Source: Acerihabitans sp015654925 (GTDB lineage Bacteria; Pseudomonadota; Gammaproteobacteria; Enterobacterales; Enterobacteriaceae). From it: a stretch of DNA of 64,000 bases. The notes beneath the pieces are model-generated. The model saw nothing but the letters and a program-made list of their open reading frames with translations, did no database searches and was not told the origin of the DNA. A program made the translations under genes and the position numbers. Positions 1-13,604 of the stretch are shown here, piece by piece (position 1 is the stretch's first letter; each line of letters begins with the position of its first letter). The stretch spans positions 1 to 64,000 of the forward strand of contig NZ_CP178732.1 of assembly GCF_047324175.1 (NCBI RefSeq), read 5' to 3'.

Positions 1-8
1 ATAAGAGC

Positions 9-36
9 TTGTCAGGCCTGAGAAAGTCCCTATAAT
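9..36 (+). promoter_or_regulatory. rRNA operon 1 promoter P1
   Basis: TTGTCA at 9-14 and TATAAT at 31-36 are separated by 16 bp and followed by a GC-rich discriminator (GCGCCTCC). This is the layout of enterobacterial rrn P1 promoters, which are strong and under growth-rate and stringent control. The upstream UP element and Fis sites lie outside the window. Confidence 0.9.
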
Positions 37-129
37 GCGCCTCCACTGACCGGGAACAAACGCTAACGCGACGCCGGGTCGGCAAGGGGAAAGCGCTCCG
101 CCGCATCACGGGCCGGAGCAAATAAAAGC

Positions 130-157
130 TTGACTCTTCAGCGGGAAAACGTAATAT
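130..157 (+). promoter_or_regulatory. rRNA operon 1 promoter P2
   Basis: TTGACT at 130-135 and TAATAT at 152-157 are 16 bp apart, about 120 bp downstream of P1. The spacer begins CTTCAGCGGGAAAACG, which resembles the E. coli rrn P2 promoter. Confidence 0.85.
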
Positions 158-198
158 ACGCAACCCGCGCCAGGTGAGTTTTACATCACGCTGGCCAT

Positions 199-210
199 GC
201 TCTTTAACAA
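199..210 (+). promoter_or_regulatory. boxA antitermination site in the 16S leader
   Basis: TGCTCTTTAACA matches the rrn boxA bound by NusB/NusE, which lets RNA polymerase read through the long untranslated operon. A second boxA-like copy (CGCTCTTTAACA) lies before the 23S gene at 2433-2444. Confidence 0.85.
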
Positions 211-334
211 TTTATCAGACAATCTGTGTGGGCACTCACAAGACGGTATCGAAACACAAAATACCAAGTCTTGAAGAGTGACATACGGTAATTCAAAAGA
301 TTAACAGTATGACAATCTTTGAGCATCAAGCTTT

Positions 335-1877
<1,543 letters not shown>

Positions 1878-1950
1878 CCGAAAGATGCCTCATTGTGACG
1901 TGTCCACACAGATTGTCTGATAACTGTAACGAGCAAGAAAAACCTTCTAT

Positions 1951-2027
<77 letters not shown>

Positions 2028-2232
2028 GTTCTACTTACCCTGGTCATTTTCACCGCGGCGTGACCCATGTGCTCACGCACACTGCGTTACTCGCGCCGAA
2101 ACTGTCTGCGGCTAAGCGAACTGGCTATCGTGCTGTCCCTTATCCCGATGTTCAATTGCTGTGTATCCTTTATGGTGCCCGGTGATTTTTTCGTGGAAAA
2201 GACTGGCCGGTATTACGAGGTTTTAACGACTT

Positions 2233-2308
2233 GGGGCTATAGCTCAGCTGGGAGAGCACCTGCCTTGCACGCAGGGGGTCAGCGGTTCGATCCCGCTTAG
2301 CTCCACCA
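2233..2308 (+). tRNA. alaT: tRNA-Ala (anticodon TGC)
   Basis: This 76-nt tRNA begins GGGGCTATAGCTCAGC, has anticodon loop CTTGCAC and an encoded CCA. It is the second tRNA of the 16S-23S spacer and is cut from the primary rRNA transcript. The letter suffix of the symbol is only nominal. Confidence 0.97.
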
Positions 2309-2692
2309 TTTCCTTCAGGGCCTGCGTTTGTGACATATGTTTACGGCCTGTGTCTAAGGAAGGGATAGGTAAGATTGTCTGGTTTTTCTTGTTTATTTCA
2401 GAGCACACTCTAACGAGTATGCTGCGAAATACCGCTCTTTAACAATCCGGAACAAGCTGAAAATTTGAAATACCATGCTGAGCAAAATCAGTATGCGAGT
2501 CTCTCAAATAAACACACCTAAACAGGTCATCGTGTCGATGATGGCCGTGTTGAGGAATGAGCGAGAAAGCACCGGCCAAGGCGCCCGGCGCGCAGTCAGC
2601 GCAGTGGACTTGATGTCCATGAGCATGACGAGCACCGCGCAACACCGGCAGGGGCCTTTCGCCGCCATTTCGAAGACATCTTAGGGTTGTGA

Positions 2693-5606
<2,914 letters not shown>

Positions 5607-5715
5607 ACAACACCTAAGATGTTTAAGAGACGAAAGAATTTTCAGCGACTGTTCCGGATAAAGGCCGATGGTTACCCCGACGAAAGCGGCGGGATAACGG
5701 TTGGTTAATCGAATT

Positions 5716-5835
5716 TGCCTGGCGGCACTAGCGCGGTGGTCCCACCTGACCCCATGCCGAACTCAGCAGTGAAACGCCGTAGCGCCGATGGTAGTGTGGG
5801 GTCTCCCCATGCGAGAGTAGGGAACTGCCAGGCAT
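5716..5835 (+). rRNA. rrf: 5S ribosomal RNA, copy 1
   Basis: This 120-nt gene starts TGCCTGGCGGCACTAGCG and ends AACTGCCAGGCAT, the two ends pairing as helix I. It differs from copy 2 at one visible base (5767 C against 48281 T). Confidence 0.96.
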
Positions 5836-5844
5836 CCAATTGAT

Positions 5845-5873
5845 AAGCCCTCTGTGAAAACAGAGGGCTTTTT
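5845..5873 (+). terminator. Intrinsic terminator of rRNA operon 1
   Basis: AGCCCTCTGT and ACAGAGGGCT form a 10-bp perfect stem around a GAAA-type loop, followed by a T run. It sits 10 bp after the 5S gene, so no tRNA follows this operon. Confidence 0.93.
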
Positions 5874-6354
5874 CATCTGCTGCAAAAACCGGTCCGCCGG
5901 AAAGACGCGGTTATAGCAACTAAAAATTCCCCTACCCTATTTCTTGATAAAATATATCAATTCCGCTACCAATAATTTGGATGAATAAAAAAAGTAATAT
6001 AAAATTAAATCCGCATAAAATTATATTGTTACTAATCAATAATTTACACAAAGTCATTCAGATAGAAAAACTAGCATAACAATGTAAATATCTTGCCACT
6101 GATTATTTTTAGTTATAAACAATATAAATAACCCCACCAAAAGCCAAAACCAATTTCTTATTATCCCCTCGCAACCAGTGCTAAAAAAATATCCCTCATC
6201 GCAAAATAAAAATCTTGCATAATACCTCCCCCCATATCAAACATTCAATCGGACGCCGAAAAATTATCACACGCGGCCAGAAAATGTCCCTTACTGGAAT
6301 CCGGCCTAATCGGGTAGAATAAACCTATTATAGATTTAGAAAGGCTTAACGATC
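5874..6354. other. AT-rich intergenic region between rRNA operon 1 and murB
   Basis: About 480 bp with much higher AT content than the genes on either side. No conserved gene is recognisable. It must carry the murB promoter; TTACTG (6291-6296) and TAGAAT (6315-6320) with an 18-bp spacer is a weak candidate. One very short minus-strand reading frame with a good ribosome-binding site is listed separately. The composition suggests decayed or horizontally acquired sequence, but this is inference. Confidence 0.6.
6161..6220 (-). CDS. Possible 19-residue small protein
   Basis: Reading the minus strand, an ATG at 6220-6218 is preceded four bases upstream by GGGAGG (6230-6225), a strong Shine-Dalgarno sequence. 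The frame encodes MQDFYFAMRDIFLALVARG and stops at TAA. In the next frame, and just after the stop, a hydrophobic stretch (KKLVLAFGGVIYIVYN) continues to another stop, so this could be a frameshifted remnant of a longer membrane peptide. I recognise no family. Chance occurrence in AT-rich DNA is quite possible. Confidence 0.2.
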   Translation of the reverse strand: MQDFYFAMRDIFLALVARG

Positions 6355-7389
6355 ATGACGCACGGTGTGCCGATAAAACACCTAAACACCTTTGCTATCG
6401 ATGCTACCGCCCAACAGATCGTCACCGCCCATACCGAAGCGGAGTTAACTGCGGCCTGGCAGACAGCCGAACGGCTATCACAACCCGTACTATTGCTGGG
6501 AGGCGGCAGCAATGTCCTATTCCTGGAAAACTTTGCCGGCACGGTGCTGCTAAACCGCATCAAGGGAATCGGCGTCAGCGAAGATAATCGGGCCTGGCAC
6601 CTGCACGTCGGGGCTGGCCAGGACTGGCATGAACTGGTTTCCTATACTTTGGATCGCGGCATGGCGGGTTTGGAAAATCTGGCCCTGATCCCAGGGCGCG
6701 TCGGATCGGCCCCCATACAAAACATCGGTGCCTACGGCGTTGAAGTGGAAACGGTATGTGAATATGTCGACCTGCTCGACCTTAACAGCGGCGACAAAAC
6801 GCGGCTCTCAAGGGCCGAATGCTGTTTCGGCTACCGGGACAGCGTCTTTAAACACCGCTATCGGGGCGGCTACGCCATTGTGGCTGTAGGCTTCATCCTC
6901 AGCAAAACCTGGCAGCCGGTGCTCACCTATGGCGATTTAAGGCGCCTGGACAGCCATACCGCAACCCCCCGCCAGGTTTTCGACACCGTTTGCGCCATGC
7001 GCCGCGATAAATTGCCCGATCCGACCGTCACCGGCAATGCGGGCAGCTTCTTTAAAAACCCTTTGGTCAGCGCCGACGCCGCGCAAAACTTGCTTAGGCG
7101 ATATCCCGATGCGCCGCACTACCCACAGCCCGACGGCGAGGTAAAACTGGCGGCGGGATGGTTGATTGATCAATGCGCTCTGAAAGGATATCGCTCCGGC
7201 GGCGCGGCGGTGCATGAAAAACAGGCGTTGGTATTAATCAACCATGGCCATGCCTCGGGACAGGATATCGTCACGCTGGCGCATCATGTCCGCCAACGGG
7301 TAGCGGAGCAATTTGACGTCTGGCTGGAGCCGGAGGTGAGGTTTATCGGCGCTGAAGGCGAAGTGGATGCGGTTGGAGCGTTATCATGA
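6355..7389 (+). CDS. murB: UDP-N-acetylenolpyruvoylglucosamine reductase
   Basis: MurB is a cytoplasmic FAD enzyme. It reduces UDP-GlcNAc-enolpyruvate to UDP-MurNAc with NADPH, the second committed step of peptidoglycan synthesis. The 344-residue protein matches the E. coli type I family (342 residues). The FAD-binding segment LLLGGGSNVLF is near residue 46, and the conserved GSAPIQNIGAYG near 116 and GNAGSFFKNP near 226 (containing the proton-donor serine) are present. The C-terminal glutamate motif EPEVRFIG is near 325. The gene lies downstream of an rRNA operon, as in E. coli (rrnB). It overlaps birA by 4 bp (ATGA), so the two are translationally coupled. Confidence 0.97.
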   Translation: MTHGVPIKHLNTFAIDATAQQIVTAHTEAELTAAWQTAERLSQPVLLLGGGSNVLFLENFAGTVLLNRIKGIGVSEDNRAWHLHVGAGQDWHELVSYTLDRGMAGLENLALIPGRVGSAPIQNIGAYGVEVETVCEYVDLLDLNSGDKTRLSRAECCFGYRDSVFKHRYRGGYAIVAVGFILSKTWQPVLTYGDLRRLDSHTATPRQVFDTVCAMRRDKLPDPTVTGNAGSFFKNPLVSADAAQNLLRRYPDAPHYPQPDGEVKLAAGWLIDQCALKGYRSGGAAVHEKQALVLINHGHASGQDIVTLAHHVRQRVAEQFDVWLEPEVRFIGAEGEVDAVGALS

Positions 7390-8345
7390 AAGACATTACC
7401 ATCCCTTTGACCCTAATCGGGCTGCTTGCCGACGGGGAATTTCACTCCGGGGAACAGTTCGGTGAAACGCTGGGCATGAGCCGCGCGGCCATTAATAAAC
7501 ATATTCAAACCCTGCGCGAATGGGGCGTGGACGTCTTTACCGTACCCGGCAAAGGGTACCGCCTGTATGCGCCGCTGCAACTACTGGATGAAAAAAAAAT
7601 CCTGCCCCATCTGCCGGGGAAACATATCACCGTATTGCCGGTGATTGATTCAACCAATCAATATCTGATGGAACGCATAGCCCAATTACAATCAGGGGAT
7701 GCCTGTGTAGCGGAGTATCAGAACCAGGGTCGCGGCCGGCGCGGCCGCCAATGGATCTCGCCCTTTGGCGCCAATCTTTACCTTTCGCTCTACTGGCGGC
7801 TGGAGCAAGGCCCGGCGGCCGCTATCGGCCTGAGCCTGGTCATCGGCATCGTCATGGCCGAAGTGCTCCATAATCTGGGCGCGCGGGACGTCAGGGTAAA
7901 ATGGCCGAATGACTTATATCTGCATGACCGCAAGCTTGCCGGCATTCTGGTGGAAATCAGCGGCAAGGCGGGGGATGCGGCACATCTGGTAATTGGCATC
8001 GGCATTAACCTGGCCATGAGGGAATCACCCGATGCGGTGATTAACCAAGGCTGGATTAATTTGCAGGAAGCCGGCATCGAGATCGACCGTAATATATTGG
8101 CCGCCACACTGGTCAATGAACTCAGGCAAGCATTGCCGCTTTTCGAGCAGGACGGGTTCGCCCCGTTCCAGAAACGTTGGCAAATGCTGGATAATTATTA
8201 TAATCGCCCGGTCAAATTGCTGATTGGCGAACGTGAAATCAAAGGCATCGCGCGCGGCATCAACGCCCAGGGGGCGCTGCTACTGGAACAGGATGGCGAG
8301 GTGAAACCCTATCTTGGCGGGGAAATCTCGCTGCGCGGGCTGTGA
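7386..8345 (+). CDS. birA: Biotin-protein ligase and biotin operon repressor
   Basis: BirA makes biotinyl-5'-AMP and transfers biotin to the BCCP subunit of acetyl-CoA carboxylase; with bound biotinyl-AMP it also represses the bio operon. The 319-residue length equals the usual E. coli size (321). The N-terminal winged helix-turn-helix (about residues 1-65, LGMSRAAINKHIQTLREWG) is present, so this is the bifunctional group II form. The ligase loop GRGRRGRQW (near 116) and KWPNDLYL (near 174) mark the catalytic domain, and an SH3-like C-terminal domain follows. The start codon overlaps the murB stop. Confidence 0.96.
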   Translation: MKDITIPLTLIGLLADGEFHSGEQFGETLGMSRAAINKHIQTLREWGVDVFTVPGKGYRLYAPLQLLDEKKILPHLPGKHITVLPVIDSTNQYLMERIAQLQSGDACVAEYQNQGRGRRGRQWISPFGANLYLSLYWRLEQGPAAAIGLSLVIGIVMAEVLHNLGARDVRVKWPNDLYLHDRKLAGILVEISGKAGDAAHLVIGIGINLAMRESPDAVINQGWINLQEAGIEIDRNILAATLVNELRQALPLFEQDGFAPFQKRWQMLDNYYNRPVKLLIGEREIKGIARGINAQGALLLEQDGEVKPYLGGEISLRGL

Positions 8346-8387
8346 TCCCCGCGCGGGTAAAACTGAACGCGCCATGGTTTTGGCGCG

Positions 8388-9338
8388 CTATTTTCTTAAT
8401 CGGATATTGTCAACCGCATGGTTCTCGCTTTTGGTCAGAATAAGGCTCGCGCGTTCGCGGGTTGGCAGAATATTCTGTTGCAGGTTTAATCCATTAATTT
8501 CTACCCAGAGCTGGGAGGCAATTTGCACCGCTTCCTGTTCCGGTAACTTGGCATAATTATGGAAATAAGAATTAGGATTAGAAAAAGCGCCCTGACGGAA
8601 TTTCAGGAAGCGGTTGATATACCAATTCTGTAATAAATCTTCCGGCGCGTCTACATAAATGGAAAAATCGACAAAATCGGAAACAAAAACATGATGCGAG
8701 CCGTGTTGATAATCCATCCCGCTCTGCAGCACGTTTAAACCCTCCAGAATCAGAATGTCGGGCTGGGAAATGATTTTATTATCGTCGGGCACAATATCGT
8801 AAATCAAGTGGGAATACACCGGCGCCGTGACCTGGCTGGCGCCCGATTTAACCTCGGAAACGAAATTGACCAGATTGCGGATATCGTAGGATTCCGGAAA
8901 TCCCTTTTTCTTCATCAATTCCCGTTCTTTCAACACGCGGTTGGGATAAAGAAACCCGTCGGTGGTGACCAGCTCAACCGAACGATGCTCGGGCCAGCGG
9001 CTCAGCAAAGCCTGCAGCACGCGGGCCGTGGTGCTTTTGCCGACGGCCACGCTGCCGGCGATCCCGATGACATAGGGAATATGCTGACCGTTGGTGCCGA
9101 GAAATTGTTCCAGCACCGCCTGGCGCCGCAGGTTTGAACTGATATAGAAATTGATTAAACGCGATAACGGCAGATAAATTTCCGCGACTTCGTCAAGGGA
9201 GAGATCTTCATTGATCCCTTTGAGTTTTATGATTTCTTCCTGCGTTAGCGTTAAAGGAACCGTATCACGCAAAGCGGCCCATTGCTTTCGGTTGAACTGA
9301 AGATAGGGTGTAGTAAGTGATTGATCACGATTTATCAT
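8388..9338 (-). CDS. coaA: Pantothenate kinase (type I, CoaA)
   Basis: CoaA phosphorylates pantothenate with ATP, the first and rate-setting step of coenzyme A synthesis; the enzyme is feedback-inhibited by CoA. The P-loop GSVAVGKST is near residue 95. The motifs TTDGFLYPN, KGFPESYD and YINRFLKFR are those of the prokaryotic type I enzyme. I chose the ATG at 9338 (MINRDQSLTTPYLQF) because it gives 316 residues, the E. coli length; an upstream in-frame ATG at 9368 would add ten residues. The gene is convergent with birA across about 40 bp and in E. coli also lies between birA and the thrU tRNA cluster. Confidence 0.95.
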   Translation of the reverse strand: MINRDQSLTTPYLQFNRKQWAALRDTVPLTLTQEEIIKLKGINEDLSLDEVAEIYLPLSRLINFYISSNLRRQAVLEQFLGTNGQHIPYVIGIAGSVAVGKSTTARVLQALLSRWPEHRSVELVTTDGFLYPNRVLKERELMKKKGFPESYDIRNLVNFVSEVKSGASQVTAPVYSHLIYDIVPDDNKIISQPDILILEGLNVLQSGMDYQHGSHHVFVSDFVDFSIYVDAPEDLLQNWYINRFLKFRQGAFSNPNSYFHNYAKLPEQEAVQIASQLWVEINGLNLQQNILPTRERASLILTKSENHAVDNIRLRK

Positions 9339-9535
9339 AAGCTTAGCCAGCCTGTTGCGCAGGTCCAACCGGGGCAGCCGAGCCCACCCGGAACGAAAAC
9401 AAGCTGCATAGTATAGACAGCTTCGTTAACATCGTAGAGTGTTTTTTCTGCTGAGAGTAGGGATTTGTGACAAGACGGAACCGGGGCCAGGCCGAACCGC
9501 CGGCCAATCAGGCGCTGGGCCCCGGCTAAGCGTTG

Positions 9536-10084
9536 CTAGCTGGCAATGGCGCTTATCTGCTGGTCGACCGCAAAAAGACGTTTGTAATAAATTGCGGTGG
9601 AGTGGTAGTACCCGTCCGGGGTGCAGGCATAATCAGGAATTTCACCAAGACACCGATATCCCAGCGCCCGATAAAATGTTTCCGCCGCGGAGCCGGACTG
9701 CGTGTCAAGATAGATCAAACCCCGTTGCCGCTCCCGCGCTACGCGCTCCAGGGCGGCGATAAGCGATTTACCGATGCCTTCACGCCTGGCCTGGCTATGC
9801 ACCAGCAATTTTTGAATTTCGGCGCGATTTTGCCCGTTGGGTTTGCCGCACAAGTCCAATTGAATACTGCCGACGATACCGCGCTCATCGCGGGCTATCC
9901 AGAGCAAAAGATGGTCTTTGGCCATGGCGGCCCGCAGACTATGGATATAGCTTTCCGCCTCGTCCCGTGTGAGCGTATTGGTATATCCCACCGATGCGCC
10001 ATGGGCGACGGCGTCAATCAGTAAATCAGCGAGTTCACTGCGGTAGACGGGAAGGGTAGCGGCATTGAGCTGAACGATTTTCAT
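9536..10084 (-). CDS. GNAT-family N-acetyltransferase
   Basis: The 182-residue product has the acetyl-CoA-binding core of the GNAT fold: a central strand followed by the pyrophosphate loop in KLLVHSQARREGIGKSLI (Arg-Arg-Glu-Gly-Ile-Gly, about residues 92-109). A C-terminal motif LDTQSGSAAETFYRALGY is typical of small-molecule or peptide acetyltransferases, some of which confer resistance to their substrate. The substrate cannot be read from the sequence. The gene stands alone between coaA and the tRNA operon, where E. coli K-12 has nothing, so it is an accessory gene. It starts at ATG 10084 with an upstream GGAGGATGACATC, which provides a good ribosome-binding site. Confidence 0.85.
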   Translation of the reverse strand: MKIVQLNAATLPVYRSELADLLIDAVAHGASVGYTNTLTRDEAESYIHSLRAAMAKDHLLLWIARDERGIVGSIQLDLCGKPNGQNRAEIQKLLVHSQARREGIGKSLIAALERVARERQRGLIYLDTQSGSAAETFYRALGYRCLGEIPDYACTPDGYYHSTAIYYKRLFAVDQQISAIAS

Positions 10085-10441
10085 GATGTCATCCTCCGGA
10101 CTGGGGTATCACAGGAGCTACCCTATATTATTAAGCAATCTCCGTGCCAGGGAAGTATTGACAATGATGGCATCTAATTGATTGATCTGTTGGATGATTA
10201 ATCGAAAGGTATCGGCAGGCGCGCAATTAAAGTCGGGTACAGGAGAACGGGCGAGCACTCTTTTGGTGCAATGCCGCCCTCATGGCGCGGTAATCCGCGC
10301 GGATTTTGCCATCACGCCTGAATAATAATCAAAAATGTGAAACATTTTCAAAATTTGGGCGTTTTCTGAGCGAAAGTGCATTTTACGCAATTTTTTTGTT
10401 GCATAGGTCGCCCTCTCTACCTAGAATGCGCTGCACTTGAT
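10085..10441. other. Intergenic region before the tRNA-tufB operon
   Basis: This region separates the divergent GNAT gene and the tRNA operon. It contains the tRNA promoter (separate entry) near its right end and an AT-rich patch at about 10,325-10,400. I see no further gene. Confidence 0.6.
10399..10427 (+). promoter_or_regulatory. Promoter of the thrU-tyrU-glyT-thrT-tufB operon
   Basis: TTGCAT (10399-10404) and TAGAAT (10422-10427) are 17 bp apart. A GC-rich discriminator (GCGCTGC) follows, as in stringently controlled stable-RNA promoters, and the first tRNA starts 14 bp downstream. An AT-rich tract just upstream could serve as an UP element. Confidence 0.75.
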
Positions 10442-10517
<76 letters not shown>

Positions 10518-10526
10518 AAAAAATCA

Positions 10527-10592
<66 letters not shown>

Positions 10593-10611
<19 letters not shown>

Positions 10612-10862
10612 AATTCGCCGTGGGCAACCAAGGCAATCCCTGACGCAGAGTCAAATCATGCATCAGGGGGAAGGTTGAGAACCTTCGACAAGGTTCGAGT
10701 CGAGCAACGCGAGACAACGTCGCTTGCGACGGCCCGAAGGGTGAGGAACGAAGTGACGAATAATCCTTCCCCCACCACCAAATTCGCCGCGGGCAACCAA
10801 GGCAATCCCTGACGCAGAGTCAAATCATGCGCCGGGGGGAAGGTTGAGAACCTTCACTAAGG
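10593..10862 (+). repeat. Direct repeat carrying the tRNA-Tyr 3' end (rtT-like)
   Basis: The last 19 bases of tRNA-Tyr (from AATCCTTCCCCC) plus the next roughly 80 bp are repeated once with a period of 169 bp: the copies start at 10593 and 10762. About 100 bp are shared, with only a handful of mismatches. Each copy holds GGGGGAAGGTT, which is nearly complementary to the tRNA 3' arm, and a small hairpin GAAGGTT-GAGA-ACCTTC. E. coli has a similar arrangement in its tyrT operon (178-bp repeats with the 19-bp tRNA end, source of rtT RNA), not at tyrU. Confidence 0.85.
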
Positions 10863-10922
10863 CCCGGAACCAACGAGCCTTTCAACAATCTACAGAAATA
10901 TCAGGTAGCCGAGTTCCAAGAT

Positions 10923-10997
<75 letters not shown>

Positions 10998-11002
10998 AAT
11001 GT

Positions 11003-11078
11003 GCTGATATAGCTCAGTTGGTAGAGCGCACCCTTGGTAAGGGTGAGGTCGGCAGTTCGAATCTGCCTATCAGCACCA
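11003..11078 (+). tRNA. thrT: tRNA-Thr (anticodon GGT)
   Basis: This 76-nt tRNA begins GCTGATATAGCTCAG, with anticodon loop TTGGTAA and an encoded CCA. It is the last tRNA before tufB. Confidence 0.96.
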
Positions 11079-11188
11079 CTTCTAGTCTCCCTCCTGATTC
11101 ACTTTCTGTTAGAAAATAAATTTATCAGGTTTCAGCCTGGTTAATGTGGTGCTACCACCGATTTATTCGTGTCTTAGAGGGACAATCG

Positions 11189-12373
11189 ATGTCTAAAGAA
11201 AAGTTTCAACGCACAAAACCACACGTTAACGTCGGTACTATCGGCCACGTTGACCATGGTAAAACGACCCTGACCGCCGCCATCACCACCGTTCTGGCCA
11301 AAGCTTACGGCGGCAGCGCCCGTGCTTTCGATCAGATCGACAACGCGCCGGAAGAAAAAGCCCGTGGTATCACCATCAACACGTCACACGTTGAATACGA
11401 TACCCCCGCTCGCCACTACGCGCACGTAGACTGCCCGGGACACGCCGACTATGTGAAGAACATGATCACCGGCGCCGCCCAGATGGATGGCGCAATCCTG
11501 GTGGTTGCCGCAACCGACGGCCCGATGCCGCAAACCCGTGAACACATCCTGCTGGCTCGCCAGGTAGGCGTTCCTTACATCATCGTGTTCATGAACAAAT
11601 GCGACATGGTTGATGATGAAGAACTGCTGGAACTGGTTGAAATGGAAGTGCGTGAACTTCTGTCCCAGTACGACTTCCCAGGCGACGACACCCCGGTAAT
11701 CCGTGGTTCAGCGCTGAAAGCACTGGAAGGCGACGAAGCCTGGACGTCTAAAATCATCGAACTGGCCGAAGCCCTGGACAGCTACATCCCGGAACCGGTC
11801 CGTGCGATTGACAAACCGTTCCTGCTGCCAATCGAAGACGTATTCTCCATCTCCGGCCGCGGTACGGTCGTGACCGGTCGTGTAGAGCGCGGTGTGGTTA
11901 AAGTGGGCGAAGAAGTTGAAATCGTCGGCATCAAAGCCACCATCAAAACCACCTGTACCGGCGTTGAAATGTTCCGCAAACTGCTGGACGAAGGCCGTGC
12001 CGGTGAAAACGTGGGCGTGCTGCTGCGCGGCACCAAGCGTGACGACGTAGAGCGTGGCCAGGTACTGGCAAAACCGGGTTCAATCCACCCGCATACCCAG
12101 TTCGAATCAGAAGTTTATATTCTGAGCAAAGATGAAGGCGGCCGCCATACTCCGTTCTTCAAAGGCTACCGTCCCCAGTTCTACTTCCGTACCACTGACG
12201 TGACCGGTACCATCGAACTGCCGGAAGGCGTGGAAATGGTGATGCCAGGCGACAACATCAAAATGGTTGTCAACCTGATAGCACCGATCGCGATGGACGA
12301 CGGCCTGCGTTTCGCTATCCGCGAAGGCGGCCGTACCGTTGGCGCCGGCGTGGTTGCCAAGGTTATCGCTTAA
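11189..12373 (+). CDS. tufB: Elongation factor Tu
   Basis: EF-Tu delivers aminoacyl-tRNA to the ribosome as a GTP complex. The 394-residue protein has the full set of G motifs: GHVDHGKT (G1, near residue 19), RGITI (G2), DCPGH (G3), NKCD (G4) and SALKAL (G5). Domains 2 and 3 follow, ending GRTVGAGVVAKVIA. I chose the ATG at 11189 (MSKEKFQRTKPH) by homology; an AGAGGGA ribosome-binding site lies about 9 bp upstream. It is co-transcribed with the four tRNAs it follows, as in E. coli tufB. Confidence 0.98.
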   Translation: MSKEKFQRTKPHVNVGTIGHVDHGKTTLTAAITTVLAKAYGGSARAFDQIDNAPEEKARGITINTSHVEYDTPARHYAHVDCPGHADYVKNMITGAAQMDGAILVVAATDGPMPQTREHILLARQVGVPYIIVFMNKCDMVDDEELLELVEMEVRELLSQYDFPGDDTPVIRGSALKALEGDEAWTSKIIELAEALDSYIPEPVRAIDKPFLLPIEDVFSISGRGTVVTGRVERGVVKVGEEVEIVGIKATIKTTCTGVEMFRKLLDEGRAGENVGVLLRGTKRDDVERGQVLAKPGSIHPHTQFESEVYILSKDEGGRHTPFFKGYRPQFYFRTTDVTGTIELPEGVEMVMPGDNIKMVVNLIAPIAMDDGLRFAIREGGRTVGAGVVAKVIA

Positions 12374-12430
12374 GACTGCTGAATTAGTCTTAGAAAGTTA
12401 TCGAATAACATTTGACGTAGCGCGCAGTAA

Positions 12431-12456
12431 AAGGGCATCATTTGATGCCTTTTTTC
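12431..12456 (+). terminator. Intrinsic terminator after tufB
   Basis: AGGGCATC and GATGCCTT form a stem with a short ATTT loop, followed by six T residues, 58 bp after the tufB stop. Confidence 0.88.
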
Positions 12457-12639
12457 TACGCTGTGACAGAGAACCTATCTCATCAGCGATTTTACGTCAT
12501 AATCATTGGTGAGATGGGCTCTTCATCAGCGGCGTGAAACTTCGAAGTATTGTTGCTAACAAAGGGCACTCTTCGCTTGGTAGCCTCGCCCTCTGCGGGG
12601 CTTAGTTGTTTGTGTGAATCCTACGTGACAGGTTTTTTT

Positions 12640-13023
12640 ATGAGTGCGAATACCGAAGCTCAAGGAAGCGGGCGTAGCCTGGAAGTGGTAAAGTGGATAG
12701 CTGTCGCTGTACTGCTGGTGGTTGCGATCGTCGGTAATTATTATTATCGTGATTTTAGCTTGCCGCTGCGAGCGCTGGCTGTCGTGCTGATTATCGCTAT
12801 CGCTGGCGCCATTGCCTTGTTGACTGTAAAAGGCAAATCGACCGTAGCGTTTGCGCGTGAAGCGCGCACCGAAGTACGTAAAGTGATTTGGCCGACCCGC
12901 CAGGAAACGTTACATACCACGTTAATCGTCGCCGCGGTGACCGCCGTGATGTCACTGATTCTGTGGGGACTGGATGGCATTCTGGTCCGTCTGGTATCGT
13001 TCATTACTGGCCTGAGGTTCTAA
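12640..13023 (+). CDS. secE: Preprotein translocase subunit SecE
   Basis: SecE clamps SecY in the inner-membrane Sec channel. The 127-residue protein shows three transmembrane helices (about residues 17-37, 44-63 and 92-122), the arrangement of enterobacterial SecE. The essential amphipathic segment EARTEVRKVIWPTRQET lies before the third helix. I chose the ATG at 12640 (MSANTEAQ) by homology. The stop is one base before the nusG start, so secE-nusG form an operon. Confidence 0.96.
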   Translation: MSANTEAQGSGRSLEVVKWIAVAVLLVVAIVGNYYYRDFSLPLRALAVVLIIAIAGAIALLTVKGKSTVAFAREARTEVRKVIWPTRQETLHTTLIVAAVTAVMSLILWGLDGILVRLVSFITGLRF

Positions 13024-13024
13024 G

Positions 13025-13570
13025 ATGTCCGAAGCTCCTAAAAAACGTTGGTACGTCGTCCAGGCGTTTTCCGGATTTGAAGGTCGCGTATCGCAATCCC
13101 TGCGCGAGCATATAAAATTACATGATATGGAAGAGCTGTTTGGCGAAGTCATGGTGCCAACGGAAGAGGTTGTCGAGATTCGCGGCGGCCAGCGCCGCAA
13201 GAGCGAGCGCAAATTCTTCCCGGGCTATGTGCTGGTACAAATGGTGATGAATGACGCCAGCTGGCATTTAGTGCGCAGCGTGCCGCGCGTCATGGGTTTC
13301 ATTGGCGGAACCTCCGATCGTCCGGCGCCTATCAGCGACAAAGAAGTGGATGCGATAATGAATCGCCTCCAGCAGGTTGGCGACAAGCCGCGGCCGAAAA
13401 CGCTGTTCGAACCCGGCGAATTGGTGCGCGTCAACGACGGCCCGTTTGCCGATTTCAACGGCGTGGTGGAAGAAGTGGACTACGAAAAAAGCCGCCTGAA
13501 AGTGTCGGTTTCAATCTTTGGTCGCGCCACTCCTGTGGAACTGGACTTCGGCCAGGTTGAAAAAGGCTGA
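13025..13570 (+). CDS. nusG: Transcription elongation and antitermination factor NusG
   Basis: NusG binds RNA polymerase, suppresses pausing, couples transcription to the ribosome and works with Rho and in rrn antitermination. The 181-residue protein has the N-terminal NGN domain (RWYVVQAFSGFEGRV ... FPGYVLVQM) and a C-terminal KOW domain (about residues 128-181, ELVRVNDGPFADFNGVVEEVDYEKS). The length equals that of E. coli. The ATG follows the secE stop after one base. Confidence 0.97.
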   Translation: MSEAPKKRWYVVQAFSGFEGRVSQSLREHIKLHDMEELFGEVMVPTEEVVEIRGGQRRKSERKFFPGYVLVQMVMNDASWHLVRSVPRVMGFIGGTSDRPAPISDKEVDAIMNRLQQVGDKPRPKTLFEPGELVRVNDGPFADFNGVVEEVDYEKSRLKVSVSIFGRATPVELDFGQVEKG

Positions 13571-13604
13571 CCGTTCCGCCCATCGATGATTTATAATGCT
13601 TGCT

